Shown here piece by piece: positions 8,957 to 18,484 of a stretch of 64,000 nt of DNA. The notes beneath the pieces are model-generated. The model was given only the letters and a program-made list of their open reading frames with translations, had not been told where the DNA came from and did no database searches. The DNA is from Clostridiaceae bacterium (lineage in GTDB: Bacteria; Bacillota; Clostridia; Tissierellales; Sporanaerobacteraceae): the NCBI GenBank assembly GCA_019391515.1, contig JAHXQP010000007.1:120817-184816 (forward strand). Reading direction: 5' to 3'. Made by a program: the position numbers and the translations under genes. How positions within the stretch are numbered: position 1 is the first letter of the stretch; each line of letters starts with the position of its first letter.

Positions 8957-9319
8957 ATGTCTAAAAGAATTTTAATAGTAGACGATGCTTCATTTATGAG
9001 AATGATGATAAAAGATATCTTGACTAAAAATGGTTTTGAAGTAGTAGGAGAAGGAGAAAATGGATTGAAAGCGGTAGAAAAATATGAAGAATTAAAGCCA
9101 GATTTAGTGATCATGGATATTACTATGCCAGAAATGGATGGAATTCAAGCTGTTAAAGAAATTAAAAAAAATGATTCAGATGCAAAGATAATAATGTGTT
9201 CTGCTATGGGACAGCAAACTATGGTTATAGAAGCTATACAAGCAGGAGCTAAAGACTTTATAGTTAAACCTTTCCAAGCAGATAGGGTTATTGAGGCTGT
9301 AAAAAAGGTATTAGGTTAA
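8957..9319 (+). CDS. cheY: Chemotaxis response regulator CheY
   Basis: Predicted 120-residue single receiver domain. Residues visible are the acidic pair in ILIVDDASFM (Asp9/Asp10), the phospho-acceptor in DLVIMDITMPEMDG (about Asp54), the Ser/Thr site in MCSAMGQQ and Lys in VKPFQ (about 105). Phosphorylated by CheA (encoded downstream), it binds FliM and FliY, encoded directly upstream. A GGGGGAG ribosome site lies just before the ATG. The lack of an output domain and the operon context separate it from other response regulators. Confidence 0.95.
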   Translation: MSKRILIVDDASFMRMMIKDILTKNGFEVVGEGENGLKAVEKYEELKPDLVIMDITMPEMDGIQAVKEIKKNDSDAKIIMCSAMGQQTMVIEAIQAGAKDFIVKPFQADRVIEAVKKVLG

Positions 9320-9320
9320 G

Positions 9321-9836
9321 ATGAAGAAAAAAACTTTTATAATGTTTTTAACTTTTTTTTTACCAGAGATAGTTTTTGCAGCGTCTCATAGTGAGGGAAG
9401 TTTTAATTATATACAATTGTTTTTCAAAACTGTAGTTTATATTATCATATTTATATTAGTGCTGTTTGCTACTTTTTATGGGACGAAACTTTTGGCCAAA
9501 AGATCTAAGCCATTTTTTAAAAGTAAATATGTGGAAATTATTGATTCAGTTAATCTAGGATCTAATAATAGGATAGTTATAGCTAAAGTAGCCAATTATA
9601 TATATATTTTGTCTATAAACAATAACGACACAGTCCTTATGGATAAAATAGAGATACAATCTTTTTATTCTAGAGTTAAAGAAGCTAAAGCTTTAGATAA
9701 AGATCTATATGATAATACAGAAGTAGATAATGACAATATTGTTTTGGAAAATGAATTTAAAAAAATACTTGATAAATTTAAATTAATTAATAGAAAAATA
9801 GATAGGGATGAAGATAAAAATGAAGAAGACGATTAA
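9321..9836 (+). CDS. fliO: Flagellar export apparatus protein FliO
   Basis: Predicted 171-residue protein. An N-terminal hydrophobic segment with a signal-like end (PEIVFAASHS) is followed by a single strong membrane helix at about 33-52 and a cytoplasmic domain with YVEIIDSVNLGSNNRIVIAK, typical of FliO/FliZ. The C-terminal tail is acidic. FliO assists assembly of the FliP/FliQ/FliR gate, whose genes follow directly. It starts one base after the cheY stop and overlaps the beginning of fliP. Confidence 0.85.
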   Translation: MKKKTFIMFLTFFLPEIVFAASHSEGSFNYIQLFFKTVVYIIIFILVLFATFYGTKLLAKRSKPFFKSKYVEIIDSVNLGSNNRIVIAKVANYIYILSINNNDTVLMDKIEIQSFYSRVKEAKALDKDLYDNTEVDNDNIVLENEFKKILDKFKLINRKIDRDEDKNEEDD

Positions 9837-10569
9837 ACCTTTAATCATCCTATTAGTATGTATGTTGTTTTTTTCTAGCACAACATATGCACAACCTGAA
9901 GGTTCTCTTTTTGGAAAAACCTTTAATCCAGAAGGACCACAAGATTATGTTACATCTATACAAATATTATTATTACTTACAGTGCTTACATTAGCACCAT
10001 CTATACTTGTAATGATGACTAGTTTTACTAGAATTATAATAGTATTGTCTTTTATAAGGAATGCTTTAGGGCTTCAACAAACACCACCTAATCAAGTGCT
10101 AATTGGATTAGCCCTATTCCTAACATTTTTTATAATGGCTCCAATTGGAAGTCAAATTAATTCTGAGGCTATACAGCCATTTCTTAAAGAAGAAATTGAT
10201 CAGGAAGTAGCATATAAAAATGCTATGGAGCCTGTACGAGAATTTATGTTTAAACAAACTAGAGATAATGATATGAAATTATTTATGGAAATGGCGGAAC
10301 TAAAAAATGTGGACAAACTAGATCAGATACCTAGTAGAGTGCTTATTCCATCTTTTATAATAAGTGAGTTGAAGACAGCATTTCAAATTGGATTTATAAT
10401 ATATATACCTTTTTTGGTAATAGATATGGTAGTTTCAAGCACATTAATGTCTATGGGAATGATGATGTTACCACCAGTTATTATTTCATTGCCATTTAAA
10501 ATACTTTTATTTATTTTAGTTGACGGATGGAATTTAATTGCCAAATCCCTTGTCATTGGTTTTAAATAG
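9820..10569 (+). CDS. fliP: Flagellar export gate protein FliP
   Basis: Predicted 249-residue membrane protein with a cleavable-type signal sequence (KPLIILLVCMLFFSSTTYAQ). It contains the family signatures MMTSFTRIIIVLSFIRNALG and TPPNQVLIGLALFLTFFIM, and later FQIGFIIYIPFLVIDMVV with SMGMMMLPPVIISLPFKIL. It forms the core of the type III export gate with FliQ and FliR. ATG at 9808 and 9820 are both in frame; 9820 is preferred because a normal signal peptide begins there and GGGATGAAG precedes it. The start lies inside the 3' end of fliO. Confidence 0.94.
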   Translation: MKKTIKPLIILLVCMLFFSSTTYAQPEGSLFGKTFNPEGPQDYVTSIQILLLLTVLTLAPSILVMMTSFTRIIIVLSFIRNALGLQQTPPNQVLIGLALFLTFFIMAPIGSQINSEAIQPFLKEEIDQEVAYKNAMEPVREFMFKQTRDNDMKLFMEMAELKNVDKLDQIPSRVLIPSFIISELKTAFQIGFIIYIPFLVIDMVVSSTLMSMGMMMLPPVIISLPFKILLFILVDGWNLIAKSLVIGFK

Positions 10570-10584
10570 TTGAGGTGATTTTGA

Positions 10585-10854
10585 ATGAATGAATCAGATG
10601 TATTAAAGATAGCGCAAGAAGCCATAAGGACTATTTTGATAGTTTCAGCTCCTATGTTGGGATTTAGTTTAATTGTAGGTTTAGTAGTTAGTATTTTTCA
10701 GGCTGTTACTCAGATACAGGAAGCTACTTTGGCCTTTGTGCCTAAAATAATAGCTGTGCTATTATCTATAATAATATTTGGCCCTTGGATTTTGAAAGCA
10801 GTAACAGAATTTACTACAAGATTATTAACTAATGTTAACTTATATATACAGTAG
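10585..10854 (+). CDS. fliQ: Flagellar export gate protein FliQ
   Basis: Predicted 89-residue protein with two membrane helices (about 17-40 and 52-72). The sequences SAPMLGFSLIVGLVVSIFQA and TQIQEATLAFVPKI are diagnostic of FliQ. It joins FliP and FliR in the helical export gate. Its position between fliP and fliR, 15 bases after the former and 14 before the latter, agrees. Confidence 0.95.
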   Translation: MNESDVLKIAQEAIRTILIVSAPMLGFSLIVGLVVSIFQAVTQIQEATLAFVPKIIAVLLSIIIFGPWILKAVTEFTTRLLTNVNLYIQ

Positions 10855-10868
10855 AATAGGTGTATAAA

Positions 10869-11642
10869 ATGAATGATATATTGAATATTTTAACTGGCAG
10901 GTATGAATTGCTTTTGTTAGTTTTTGTTAGAATTTCAGGCATATTTCTTTTTTCGCCTCTCTTTAGTTCTCAAAATGTGCCTAATATGTTAAAGTTAAGT
11001 TTTTCTTTTATATTTTCCTTGTTATTAACTTCAAGTTTTGAAGTAGGATATATAGGAGGACTAGATGGAAGCTTTTTATTACTTATTATTAAGGAGTTAA
11101 TGGTAGGTATAATAATCGGTTATATAAGTTATGCTTTTTTTAGTGCTTTTTATATTTTAGGCCAAATAGTTGATATGGAAATTGGATTTGGAATGGTAAA
11201 TGTAATTGATCCTCAAAACAAGGTACAAATACCGGTTATGGGAAACTTTTACTATATATTAGCTTTTTTATTATTTTTATTAACCAATGGACATCATCTT
11301 GTTATAAAAGCTTTAATAGATAGTTATGAATATATTCCCATAGGTGAATTTGCAATAAGTCAAGCTACTGTGGAGCAATTGGTAAATATTTTAGCAAAAA
11401 CTTTTAGCTTAGGATTTAAAATAGCAAGCCCAATAGTTATTACAATACTTCTTATGGATATACTTTTAGGCGTTTTATCTAGAACTATTCCTCAAATGAA
11501 TGTATTTGTTGTAGGAATGCCTTTAAAGATCATAGTAGGAATGCTTGTTATAGCTGTTACAATACCTATATTTAATGTGCTTACAGGACATGTATTTAAA
11601 GATATGCTTAAAGAAATATATTTTTTTTTAAAAAGCCCTTAG
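10869..11642 (+). CDS. fliR: Flagellar export gate protein FliR
   Basis: Predicted 257-residue integral membrane protein with about six hydrophobic segments. Conserved pieces are VRISGIFLFSPLFSSQNVP near the N-terminus, GQIVDMEIGFGMVNVIDP in the middle (read as LGQIVDMEIGFG) and RTIPQMNVFVVGMPLKIIVG near the C-terminus. An in-frame GTG at 10860 coincides with the AGGTG ribosome site, so ATG 10869 is used. It ends 16 bases before flhB, with which it interacts in the export gate. Confidence 0.94.
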   Translation: MNDILNILTGRYELLLLVFVRISGIFLFSPLFSSQNVPNMLKLSFSFIFSLLLTSSFEVGYIGGLDGSFLLLIIKELMVGIIIGYISYAFFSAFYILGQIVDMEIGFGMVNVIDPQNKVQIPVMGNFYYILAFLLFLLTNGHHLVIKALIDSYEYIPIGEFAISQATVEQLVNILAKTFSLGFKIASPIVITILLMDILLGVLSRTIPQMNVFVVGMPLKIIVGMLVIAVTIPIFNVLTGHVFKDMLKEIYFFLKSP

Positions 11643-11658
11643 TTAAGGAATGATTTAT

Positions 11659-12747
11659 ATGGAGTTTAAAATACAGTTACAACTTTTTGCAGAAGGAGAA
11701 AAAACTGAAAAAGCTACGCCTAAAAAACGTAGAGAAGCTAGAGAAGAAGGACAAGTATTTCAAAGTAAAGAAATAAGTTCTGTATTTATATTGCTTATTT
11801 CTTTTCTAGCTTTCAATATGTTTGGTAAATTTATATTAAAGAATTTAACTGAACTAATGAAGTATTTTTTTTCTTCTTTTCAAAATTTAGATGATATATT
11901 TACTCAGGATAATATTAGAATTAAGTTTTTGTCTATAATAGCAGTTTTTTTAAAAGTTTCTTCTCCTATATTAATAGCAACTTATTTTGCAAGCTTAATA
12001 ATTAATTATTTGCAAGTAGGATTTTTATTTACAACAAAACCTTTAGAGCTTAAACTCAGTAGGATTAATCCTATTGAAGGGTTTAAAAGAATTTTTTCTA
12101 AAAAAGCATTTGTTGAGTTAGGAAAGTCTATAATAAAAATACTTTTAATAGGATATGTAGCCTATTCTTTTATTAAAAAGAAGATTGGAATTTTGATAAA
12201 TTTACCTAGTATGGATCCTATTCAGATATTAAAAAATTTTTCAAATCTATCATTTCAATTTGGAATAAGGATTGTAGGAGCATTATTATTTATTTCGGTA
12301 TTAGATTATTTCTATCAATGGTGGGACTACGAAAAAAATCTAATGATGAGTAAAGAAGAATTAAAAGAAGAATTTAAACAAACAGAAGGAGATCCTTTGG
12401 TAAAATCTAAAATTAAAGAAAAACAAAGAAAAATGGCTTTAAATAGAATGATGCAAGAAGTTCCAAAAGCAGATGTAATTGTTACTAATCCTACTCATAT
12501 TGCAGTTGCTTTAAAATACGATCAAGAGTTAAATTTTGCTCCAATTTTGGTAGCTAAAGGTGCAGATATTATAGCAGAAAATATAAAGAAAACAGGCAAA
12601 GAAAATTCTATTCCTATTGTAGAAAATAAACCATTAGCTAGGGCTATTTATGAAACAGTAGATATTGGAGATATTATACCTGAAGAGTTATATGAAACAG
12701 TGGCAGAAGTACTAGCCTATGTATATAGTTTAAAAGATAAGTTTTAG
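11659..12747 (+). CDS. flhB: Flagellar export switch protein FlhB
   Basis: Predicted 362-residue protein. The N-terminus has the FlhB motif EKTEKATPKKRREAREEGQV, followed by four membrane helices and a cytoplasmic domain with the autocleavage site VIVTNPTHIAVALKYD (Asn at about 277, cleavage N|PTH). Cleavage lets FlhB switch export from hook to filament substrates, in contact with FliK. ATG 11650 lies directly against the AAGGA site; ATG 11659 has proper spacing and is chosen. A GGGGGAC ribosome site for flhA follows. Confidence 0.95.
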   Translation: MEFKIQLQLFAEGEKTEKATPKKRREAREEGQVFQSKEISSVFILLISFLAFNMFGKFILKNLTELMKYFFSSFQNLDDIFTQDNIRIKFLSIIAVFLKVSSPILIATYFASLIINYLQVGFLFTTKPLELKLSRINPIEGFKRIFSKKAFVELGKSIIKILLIGYVAYSFIKKKIGILINLPSMDPIQILKNFSNLSFQFGIRIVGALLFISVLDYFYQWWDYEKNLMMSKEELKEEFKQTEGDPLVKSKIKEKQRKMALNRMMQEVPKADVIVTNPTHIAVALKYDQELNFAPILVAKGADIIAENIKKTGKENSIPIVENKPLARAIYETVDIGDIIPEELYETVAEVLAYVYSLKDKF

Positions 12748-12760
12748 GGGGACAATTAGA

Positions 12761-14788
12761 ATGAAATTTGGTGATCTTGTTGTAGCTATAGGAATAATCG
12801 CGATAGTTATTATAATTATTATACCGGTTCCTACATGGATATTAGATATACTTTTAAGTTTAAATATTTCACTATCATTGTTATTGTTATTAATTTCCAT
12901 GTATACAAAAGATGTATTGGAAATTTCTGTTTTTCCATCTTTATTGCTAATATCTACAGTTTATAGATTAGCCCTTAATATTTCTACAACTAGAAGTATT
13001 TTAAAAGATGGAAATGCTGGGAGGGTAATTGAAACTTTTGGACAATTTGTTATACAAGGAGATGTAGTAGTAGGGTTTATTGTGTTTTTAATTATAGTTA
13101 TAGTTCAGTTTGTAGTTATTACTAAGGGGTCGGAAAGGGTATCGGAGGTAGCAGCTAGATTTACATTAGATGCTATGCCAGGAAAACAAATGGCTATTGA
13201 TGCAGATTTAAATTCTGGACTTATAACTGAGGAAGAAGCAAGAGAGAGAAGAAAAGACATACAAAGATATGCGGATTTTTACGGTGCAATGGATGGTTCT
13301 AGTAAATTTGTAAAAGGAGATGCAATTGCAGGACTGATTATAACTTTTATTAATATTGGAGCTGGATTTATTATAGGCATGATTTCAAAGGGAATGCCTT
13401 TTAATGAAGCATTATATAAATATACATTATTAACTGTAGGTGATGGACTTGTAAGCCAGATACCAGCACTTCTTATATCTACATCAACAGGATTAGTAGT
13501 TACTAGGGCGGCTTCTGAATCTAATTTAGGACAAGATTTAATCAAGCAGTTATTTGGTAATGATCCAAAATTAATGTTTGTTATAGCAGGTGTACTTGCG
13601 CTTTTAGGTATATTTACTCCCTTACCAACTATTGTATATATAATATTGGCATCTTTGTTTATATTTTTAGGATATTCTATGAGAAAAGAAATTAAAGAAG
13701 TTGAAGAAGAGGAACCAGTAGAAGAAACTGAAGCTGAAGAGCTGAGAAAACCTGAAAATGTTATGTCCTTATTGAGAGTAGATGATATAGAATTAGAATT
13801 TGGATATGGATTAATACCTCTTGCAGATGCAAATCAAGGAGGTGACCTTTTAGATAGAATAGTTATGATTAGAAGACAGATAGCTATGGAGCTAGGATTA
13901 GTAGTTCCTATAGTAAGACTTAGGGACAATATTCAACTTAATCCAAATGAATATCTAATAAAAATAAAAGGTGTTGAGGTTTCTAAAGGAGAGGTTTTAT
14001 TTGATCATTATTTAGCTATGAATCCTGGAATGGTAGAAGATGAAATAGAAGGTATTGATACTGTTGAACCTGCTTTTGGTTTGCCAGCTAAATGGATAGT
14101 AGATAAAGAGAGAGAAAAAGCTGAAGTTTTAGGTTATACTGTTGTTGATCCACCTTCAGTTATAGCTACCCATTTAACAGAGATAATTAAAGAAAGAGCT
14201 CATGAATTAATAGGTAGACAAGATGTGAAATTATTAATTGATAATGTAAAGGAAGATTATCCAGCAGTTGTGGAAGAATTAGTTCCTAACATTCTATCTA
14301 TTGGAGATGTTCAGAAAGTACTTTCCAATTTACTCAGAGAACAAATAAGTATTAGAGACATGGTGACAATACTAGAGACATTAGCAGATTATGGTTCTAT
14401 AACTAAAGATACAGATTTGTTAACCGAATATGTGAGACAAAAATTATCTGGATACATAACAAATAAATATGTAGAAAATAGTCAACTAAAGGTCATAACC
14501 CTTGATAGTAGAGTGGAAGAGCTTGTAATGAATTCAATAAATAAAAATGAAACAGGATCTTATTTATCTATAGAACCTAATGTTGCACAAAAAATACTTA
14601 ATAATACTTTAAAGTCTGTTCAAAGCCTTACCTCTATTGGAGAACAGCCAATTATATTAACAGCCCCTATAGTAAGGCTATACTTTAAAAGGTTGACAGA
14701 ACAAATTACTAGAGATTTAGTTGTTTTGTCGTATAATGAGATTGAACCTTCTATAGAAGTCCAATCTTTAGGGATGGTGAAATTATAG
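12761..14788 (+). CDS. flhA: Flagellar export protein FlhA
   Basis: Predicted 675-residue protein. About eight membrane helices fill residues 1-310, including the family motifs LLLISTVYRLALNISTTRSI and AARFTLDAMPGKQMAIDADL plus the charged cytoplasmic loop. An acidic linker (about 310-330) leads to the C-terminal cytoplasmic domain that docks export chaperones, with GYTVVDPPSVIATHLTEII and the late FHIPEP-type region. It energises export by the proton motive force. It ends immediately before the flhF start (no gap), suggesting coupling. Confidence 0.96.
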   Translation: MKFGDLVVAIGIIAIVIIIIIPVPTWILDILLSLNISLSLLLLLISMYTKDVLEISVFPSLLLISTVYRLALNISTTRSILKDGNAGRVIETFGQFVIQGDVVVGFIVFLIIVIVQFVVITKGSERVSEVAARFTLDAMPGKQMAIDADLNSGLITEEEARERRKDIQRYADFYGAMDGSSKFVKGDAIAGLIITFINIGAGFIIGMISKGMPFNEALYKYTLLTVGDGLVSQIPALLISTSTGLVVTRAASESNLGQDLIKQLFGNDPKLMFVIAGVLALLGIFTPLPTIVYIILASLFIFLGYSMRKEIKEVEEEEPVEETEAEELRKPENVMSLLRVDDIELEFGYGLIPLADANQGGDLLDRIVMIRRQIAMELGLVVPIVRLRDNIQLNPNEYLIKIKGVEVSKGEVLFDHYLAMNPGMVEDEIEGIDTVEPAFGLPAKWIVDKEREKAEVLGYTVVDPPSVIATHLTEIIKERAHELIGRQDVKLLIDNVKEDYPAVVEELVPNILSIGDVQKVLSNLLREQISIRDMVTILETLADYGSITKDTDLLTEYVRQKLSGYITNKYVENSQLKVITLDSRVEELVMNSINKNETGSYLSIEPNVAQKILNNTLKSVQSLTSIGEQPIILTAPIVRLYFKRLTEQITRDLVVLSYNEIEPSIEVQSLGMVKL

Positions 14789-15862
14789 ATGGAAGTAAAA
14801 AAATATATAGGGGCGGATACCCAAGACGCTTTAGCTAAATTGAAAAAAGATTTAGGTTCTGAGGCTGTAATATTGAATACTAGAACAATAAGACAAAAAG
14901 GATTTTTAGGTTTTTTTAAAAAACCTGCAGTTGAGATTATTGCGGCTAAAGATAATTCTCACAAAAAAATCAATAAAATTAAAAAAGAAGAAAGTATTAG
15001 CGGTATAAATAATGAGTTAAAAGCACTTAGAAATCTCGTAGAGGATATGGCTTTTAAATCTAATAATACTGGACAAGATTTCAATGTTAATCTAGAAAAA
15101 TATAGAAAAATATTGGTAAGTAATGGGGTTAATTATAAAATTGCTACCAGTATATTAAAAACAATAGATGAGCAAATAAATATTAAAGAGAAAACTGAAG
15201 AAGAAGTAAAAAAAGTCATTAAATTTAATTTAAAAGAATCTATTGGAAGGATAGAGCCTATAGATATAGAAAGCATTCCAAAGATTATATTCCTAATAGG
15301 TCCAACAGGTGTAGGAAAAACTACTACTTTAGCTAAAATAGCGGCAAGATTAATAATTGATAAAAACTATGATGTAGGTCTTGTCACTACTGATACTTAT
15401 AGAATAGCAGCAGTAGAGCAATTAAAAACTTACAGTGAAATATTAGAGTTACCTGTGAAAGTTGTTTATCAATCGGATGAAATGTATAAAGCTGTAGTTG
15501 AATTTAAAAACAAAGATATTATATTAGTTGATACTGCTGGTAGGAGCCATAAAGATGAGTTTCAAATGAAGGAGACTAAAAAATTAATAGATAGTGTAAA
15601 TAATAAGGAAGTCTTTTTAGTTTTAAGTGCAACTACAGATTTTATTACATTAAAGTCGATTATAAATCAATATAAATTTATCGATGATTATAAAATTATA
15701 TTTACAAAACTTGATGAAGCAAATGGATATGGAAATATATTAAATGCAAAATTTTGCACAGATAATCCACTATCATATTTTACTACAGGACAGGATGTAC
15801 CAGATGATATAGAAAAAGTAAATGTGAGAAAAGTAGTGGAACATTTAATTGAGGGGAATTAA
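14789..15862 (+). CDS. flhF: Flagellar biosynthesis GTPase FlhF
   Basis: Predicted 357-residue SRP-family GTPase. The N-terminus (KKYIGADTQDALAKLKKDLG) is the B domain. The G domain begins at about 165 with GPTGVGKTTTLAKIAARL (P-loop at about 171-178), and has TTDTYRIAAVEQLKTY, VDTAGRSHKD and FTKLDEANGYGN. It directs the position or number of flagella with FlhG, whose gene follows one base later. It is distinguished from FtsY/Ffh by the N-terminal B domain and the operon context. Confidence 0.94.
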   Translation: MEVKKYIGADTQDALAKLKKDLGSEAVILNTRTIRQKGFLGFFKKPAVEIIAAKDNSHKKINKIKKEESISGINNELKALRNLVEDMAFKSNNTGQDFNVNLEKYRKILVSNGVNYKIATSILKTIDEQINIKEKTEEEVKKVIKFNLKESIGRIEPIDIESIPKIIFLIGPTGVGKTTTLAKIAARLIIDKNYDVGLVTTDTYRIAAVEQLKTYSEILELPVKVVYQSDEMYKAVVEFKNKDIILVDTAGRSHKDEFQMKETKKLIDSVNNKEVFLVLSATTDFITLKSIINQYKFIDDYKIIFTKLDEANGYGNILNAKFCTDNPLSYFTTGQDVPDDIEKVNVRKVVEHLIEGN

Positions 15863-15863
15863 T

Positions 15864-16763
15864 ATGGCTGATCAAGCTGAAAAACTAAGAAAAATTATGG
15901 GCAAATATTCCAAAAAAGGAAATATAAATAAAAGTCAAGCCAGAAAAGCTAAATTCATAGGTGTAACTAGTGGAAAAGGTGGAGTAGGGAAAACTAATTT
16001 TACTGTAAATTTGGCAATATCCTTAAGAAAATTAGGCTATAGAGTGGTTATAGTAGATGGAGATTTAGGATTAGCTAATGTAGATCTTATTACTGGAACT
16101 TGTTTAGAATATAATATTTCAGATATATTTTTACAGGGAAAAAGTATTTTTGATATAATGGCTGAAGGGCCAGATGGAATCAAAATAATATCTGGAGGAT
16201 CTGGAATTACAGAATTTCATTTACTAAATGGTGAAAATTTAAATCGATTTATAAATGAAATAGAAAAACTTGAAAACTATTTTGATTTCATAATAATGGA
16301 TACAGGTGCAGGGATATCTGAAAGTGTAATTAAATTCCTATTACTAGCAGATGATTTAGTTTTAGTAATTACTCCAGATCCTACATCTTTAATGGATGGA
16401 TATGCTCTTTTAAAAACTGTATTTCTTTATGGATATATAGGGGATATAAAAACAGTTATAAATATGGCAGAAAGTAGAAGAGAAGCAGAAGAAGTTTATA
16501 ATAAATTAAATGGGGTTTCTAATAGATTTTTAAATAGAGATATTGAGTTTTTAGGTTATTTAAATAAAAGCTCTATTGTTGCAAATGCTGTTAAAAAGCA
16601 AAAGCCTTTTATACTAGATAAACCTAATAGCCCTGTTTCTAAAAAAGTTAATATGATTGCTTTAAAATTTATTAATACAGAAACATCTAAGTTTTTAAAA
16701 AATAAAAGTTTTTCCCGAAGACTCAAAGAATTTTTCTTAGGAGAAGGTGGTTTAAATAAATGA
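15864..16763 (+). CDS. flhG: Flagellum site-determining MinD-like ATPase FlhG
   Basis: Predicted 299-residue ParA/MinD-type ATPase. The deviant Walker A, GKGGVGKTNFTVNLA, is at about 37-51; switch motifs include VIVDGDLGLANVDLITG and IIMDTGAGISE, and the C-terminal helix (SRRLKEFFLG) could be a membrane-targeting amphipathic helix. It regulates FlhF GTPase and flagellar number. A TTG at 15849 precedes the GAGGGG ribosome site, so ATG 15864 is used. Its stop overlaps the next start (ATGA). Confidence 0.93.
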   Translation: MADQAEKLRKIMGKYSKKGNINKSQARKAKFIGVTSGKGGVGKTNFTVNLAISLRKLGYRVVIVDGDLGLANVDLITGTCLEYNISDIFLQGKSIFDIMAEGPDGIKIISGGSGITEFHLLNGENLNRFINEIEKLENYFDFIIMDTGAGISESVIKFLLLADDLVLVITPDPTSLMDGYALLKTVFLYGYIGDIKTVINMAESRREAEEVYNKLNGVSNRFLNRDIEFLGYLNKSSIVANAVKKQKPFILDKPNSPVSKKVNMIALKFINTETSKFLKNKSFSRRLKEFFLGEGGLNK

Positions 16764-17428
16764 AGGTAGACAGTGAATCTTTTGAAGTTGGTGATAGAAT
16801 AGAGATATTAAAAAAACAATGTGATGAAAAAGTTAGTTATCCTAGTCAAGTATTGGATATATTAGGTGATAATAGATATGTGATTAGTGGTCCAATTCAA
16901 AAAGGAGCTATAGTTTCATTATATATAGGGGAAGTAATTGAGATTGCATACATAAGAGAAAACAAAGGGAGATACAGCTTTAAAGCTAAGGTAGTTAGCA
17001 GAACTCCTAAAGGCGTATATACATTAAATGTTGAGAAAATAGGAAAAGTTAAAAGGATACAACAAAGAAATTTCTATAGATTTAATATAAAAATACCAGT
17101 TAAAAAATGTTATAAGCTTATAACATATAATGGAAAAAAGAATACTGAAGAAAAATGTTTAACAAAAGATATTAGTGGCAATGGAATGAAATTGATGTGT
17201 AATTTTAGGCACTCTATAGGAGATAGGATTGAATGTTCTTTTAAATTAGATGATATTTTAATTATTGCAGATGCAGAGGTTATTAGAATAGAAGATCTTA
17301 CTAATAACTTAGATTTTGAATATTCAATAGGAGTGAAATTTTTAGATATTGAAAAAGAAAAGAGAGAAAGTATTGTTAAGTTTATATTCAAAAAAGAGAG
17401 GACATTAAGAGAAAAAGGGATGATATAG
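16760..17428 (+). CDS. PilZ-domain flagellar brake protein (YcgR/MotI-like)
   Basis: Predicted 222-residue protein. The first half resembles the YcgR-N domain; the second is a PilZ domain with the c-di-GMP motif in two parts: QQRNFYRFNIKIPV (R...R at about 98-103) and KDISGNGMKLM (D-x-S-x-x-G at about 136-141). Binding of cyclic di-GMP would let it act as a clutch or brake on MotA, as YpfA/MotI does in Bacillus. It overlaps flhG by four bases and abuts cheB. Presence of both half-motifs supports real c-di-GMP binding. Confidence 0.85.
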   Translation: MKVDSESFEVGDRIEILKKQCDEKVSYPSQVLDILGDNRYVISGPIQKGAIVSLYIGEVIEIAYIRENKGRYSFKAKVVSRTPKGVYTLNVEKIGKVKRIQQRNFYRFNIKIPVKKCYKLITYNGKKNTEEKCLTKDISGNGMKLMCNFRHSIGDRIECSFKLDDILIIADAEVIRIEDLTNNLDFEYSIGVKFLDIEKEKRESIVKFIFKKERTLREKGMI

Positions 17429-18481
17429 TTGATAAAAGTATTGATTGTAGATGACTCAGCTCTCATAAGGAAGATAATTACAGATATTTTAGAAGAAGAT
17501 AGAGAAATTAAAGTTATAGGAACTGCAAAAGATGGTAGGGAAGCATTGGAGAAAATTCCAAGACTTAAACCAGATTTAATAACATTAGACATTGAAATGC
17601 CTGTCATGGATGGTATATCTACATTAAAAAGCATTGTAAAAAAGCACCAAATACCTGTAATAATGCTTAGTAGTTTAACTGTTAAAGGCGCTGATTTAAC
17701 CCTTAAAGCTTTAGAAATTGGAGCAGTTGATTTTATAACAAAACCAAGCAATGTTTTTAATATTGGAAATAAAGATGAAAAGAATCAATTAATTGAAAAA
17801 GTTAAAATGGCTTCCAAAACAAAAGTAAAAAAAAGTAGGTTATGTAATAGAAATATAGAAGGAATCAAAGAGAATATAATAAAAAGAACAGATTATACTG
17901 ATAAACCTTATGATAGCATTGTTGCAATTGGTACTTCTACAGGAGGACCTAAGGCATTGCAAGAGATTATTCCTAAATTGCCTTATAATATCAATGCTTC
18001 TATAGTAGTAGTTCAACATATGCCCGCTGGTTTTACTAAATCATTAGCTAATAGATTAAATTCAATTTCTCAAATGAAAGTGAAAGAAGGTGAAAATGGA
18101 GAGAAATTGAAAAGAGGATATTGCTATATAGCTCCAGGAGATTTTCATATGAGTGTAGAACAAAATAAAGGGGATCTTTTTATTAAATTAGACAAAAATC
18201 CTCCTATATCTGGTTTAAGACCTACTGCAGACATATTATTAAAATCGGTTTCAAAACTTAATGGAATAGAAAAGGTAGGTATAATTTTAACTGGAATGGG
18301 TTCAGATGGGACAGAAGGAATTAGTCAATTTAAAAAAAGCAATGGCTATACTATAGCTGAAAGTGAAGAAAGTTGTGTAGTATTTGGTATGCCTAAGTCT
18401 GCAATAAATACAGGAAATATAGACTTAATTTTGCCATTAAATAAGATTAAAGATGAAATTATTAAATGGGTGGGGGTGTAG
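17429..18481 (+). CDS. cheB: Chemotaxis methylesterase/deamidase CheB
   Basis: Predicted 350-residue protein starting at TTG directly after the PilZ gene stop. It has a receiver domain (acidic pair in VLIVDDSALIRK; acceptor in LITLDIEMPVMDG at about 53), a linker, and a C-terminal methylesterase with the triad Ser in AIGTSTGGPKALQ (about 169), His in VVQHMPAGFT (about 196) and Asp in GMGSDGTEG (about 292). It removes methyl groups from chemoreceptors in adaptation. Its partner methyltransferase cheR is not in the window. Confidence 0.95.
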   Translation: MIKVLIVDDSALIRKIITDILEEDREIKVIGTAKDGREALEKIPRLKPDLITLDIEMPVMDGISTLKSIVKKHQIPVIMLSSLTVKGADLTLKALEIGAVDFITKPSNVFNIGNKDEKNQLIEKVKMASKTKVKKSRLCNRNIEGIKENIIKRTDYTDKPYDSIVAIGTSTGGPKALQEIIPKLPYNINASIVVVQHMPAGFTKSLANRLNSISQMKVKEGENGEKLKRGYCYIAPGDFHMSVEQNKGDLFIKLDKNPPISGLRPTADILLKSVSKLNGIEKVGIILTGMGSDGTEGISQFKKSNGYTIAESEESCVVFGMPKSAINTGNIDLILPLNKIKDEIIKWVGV

Positions 18482-18484
18482 TAT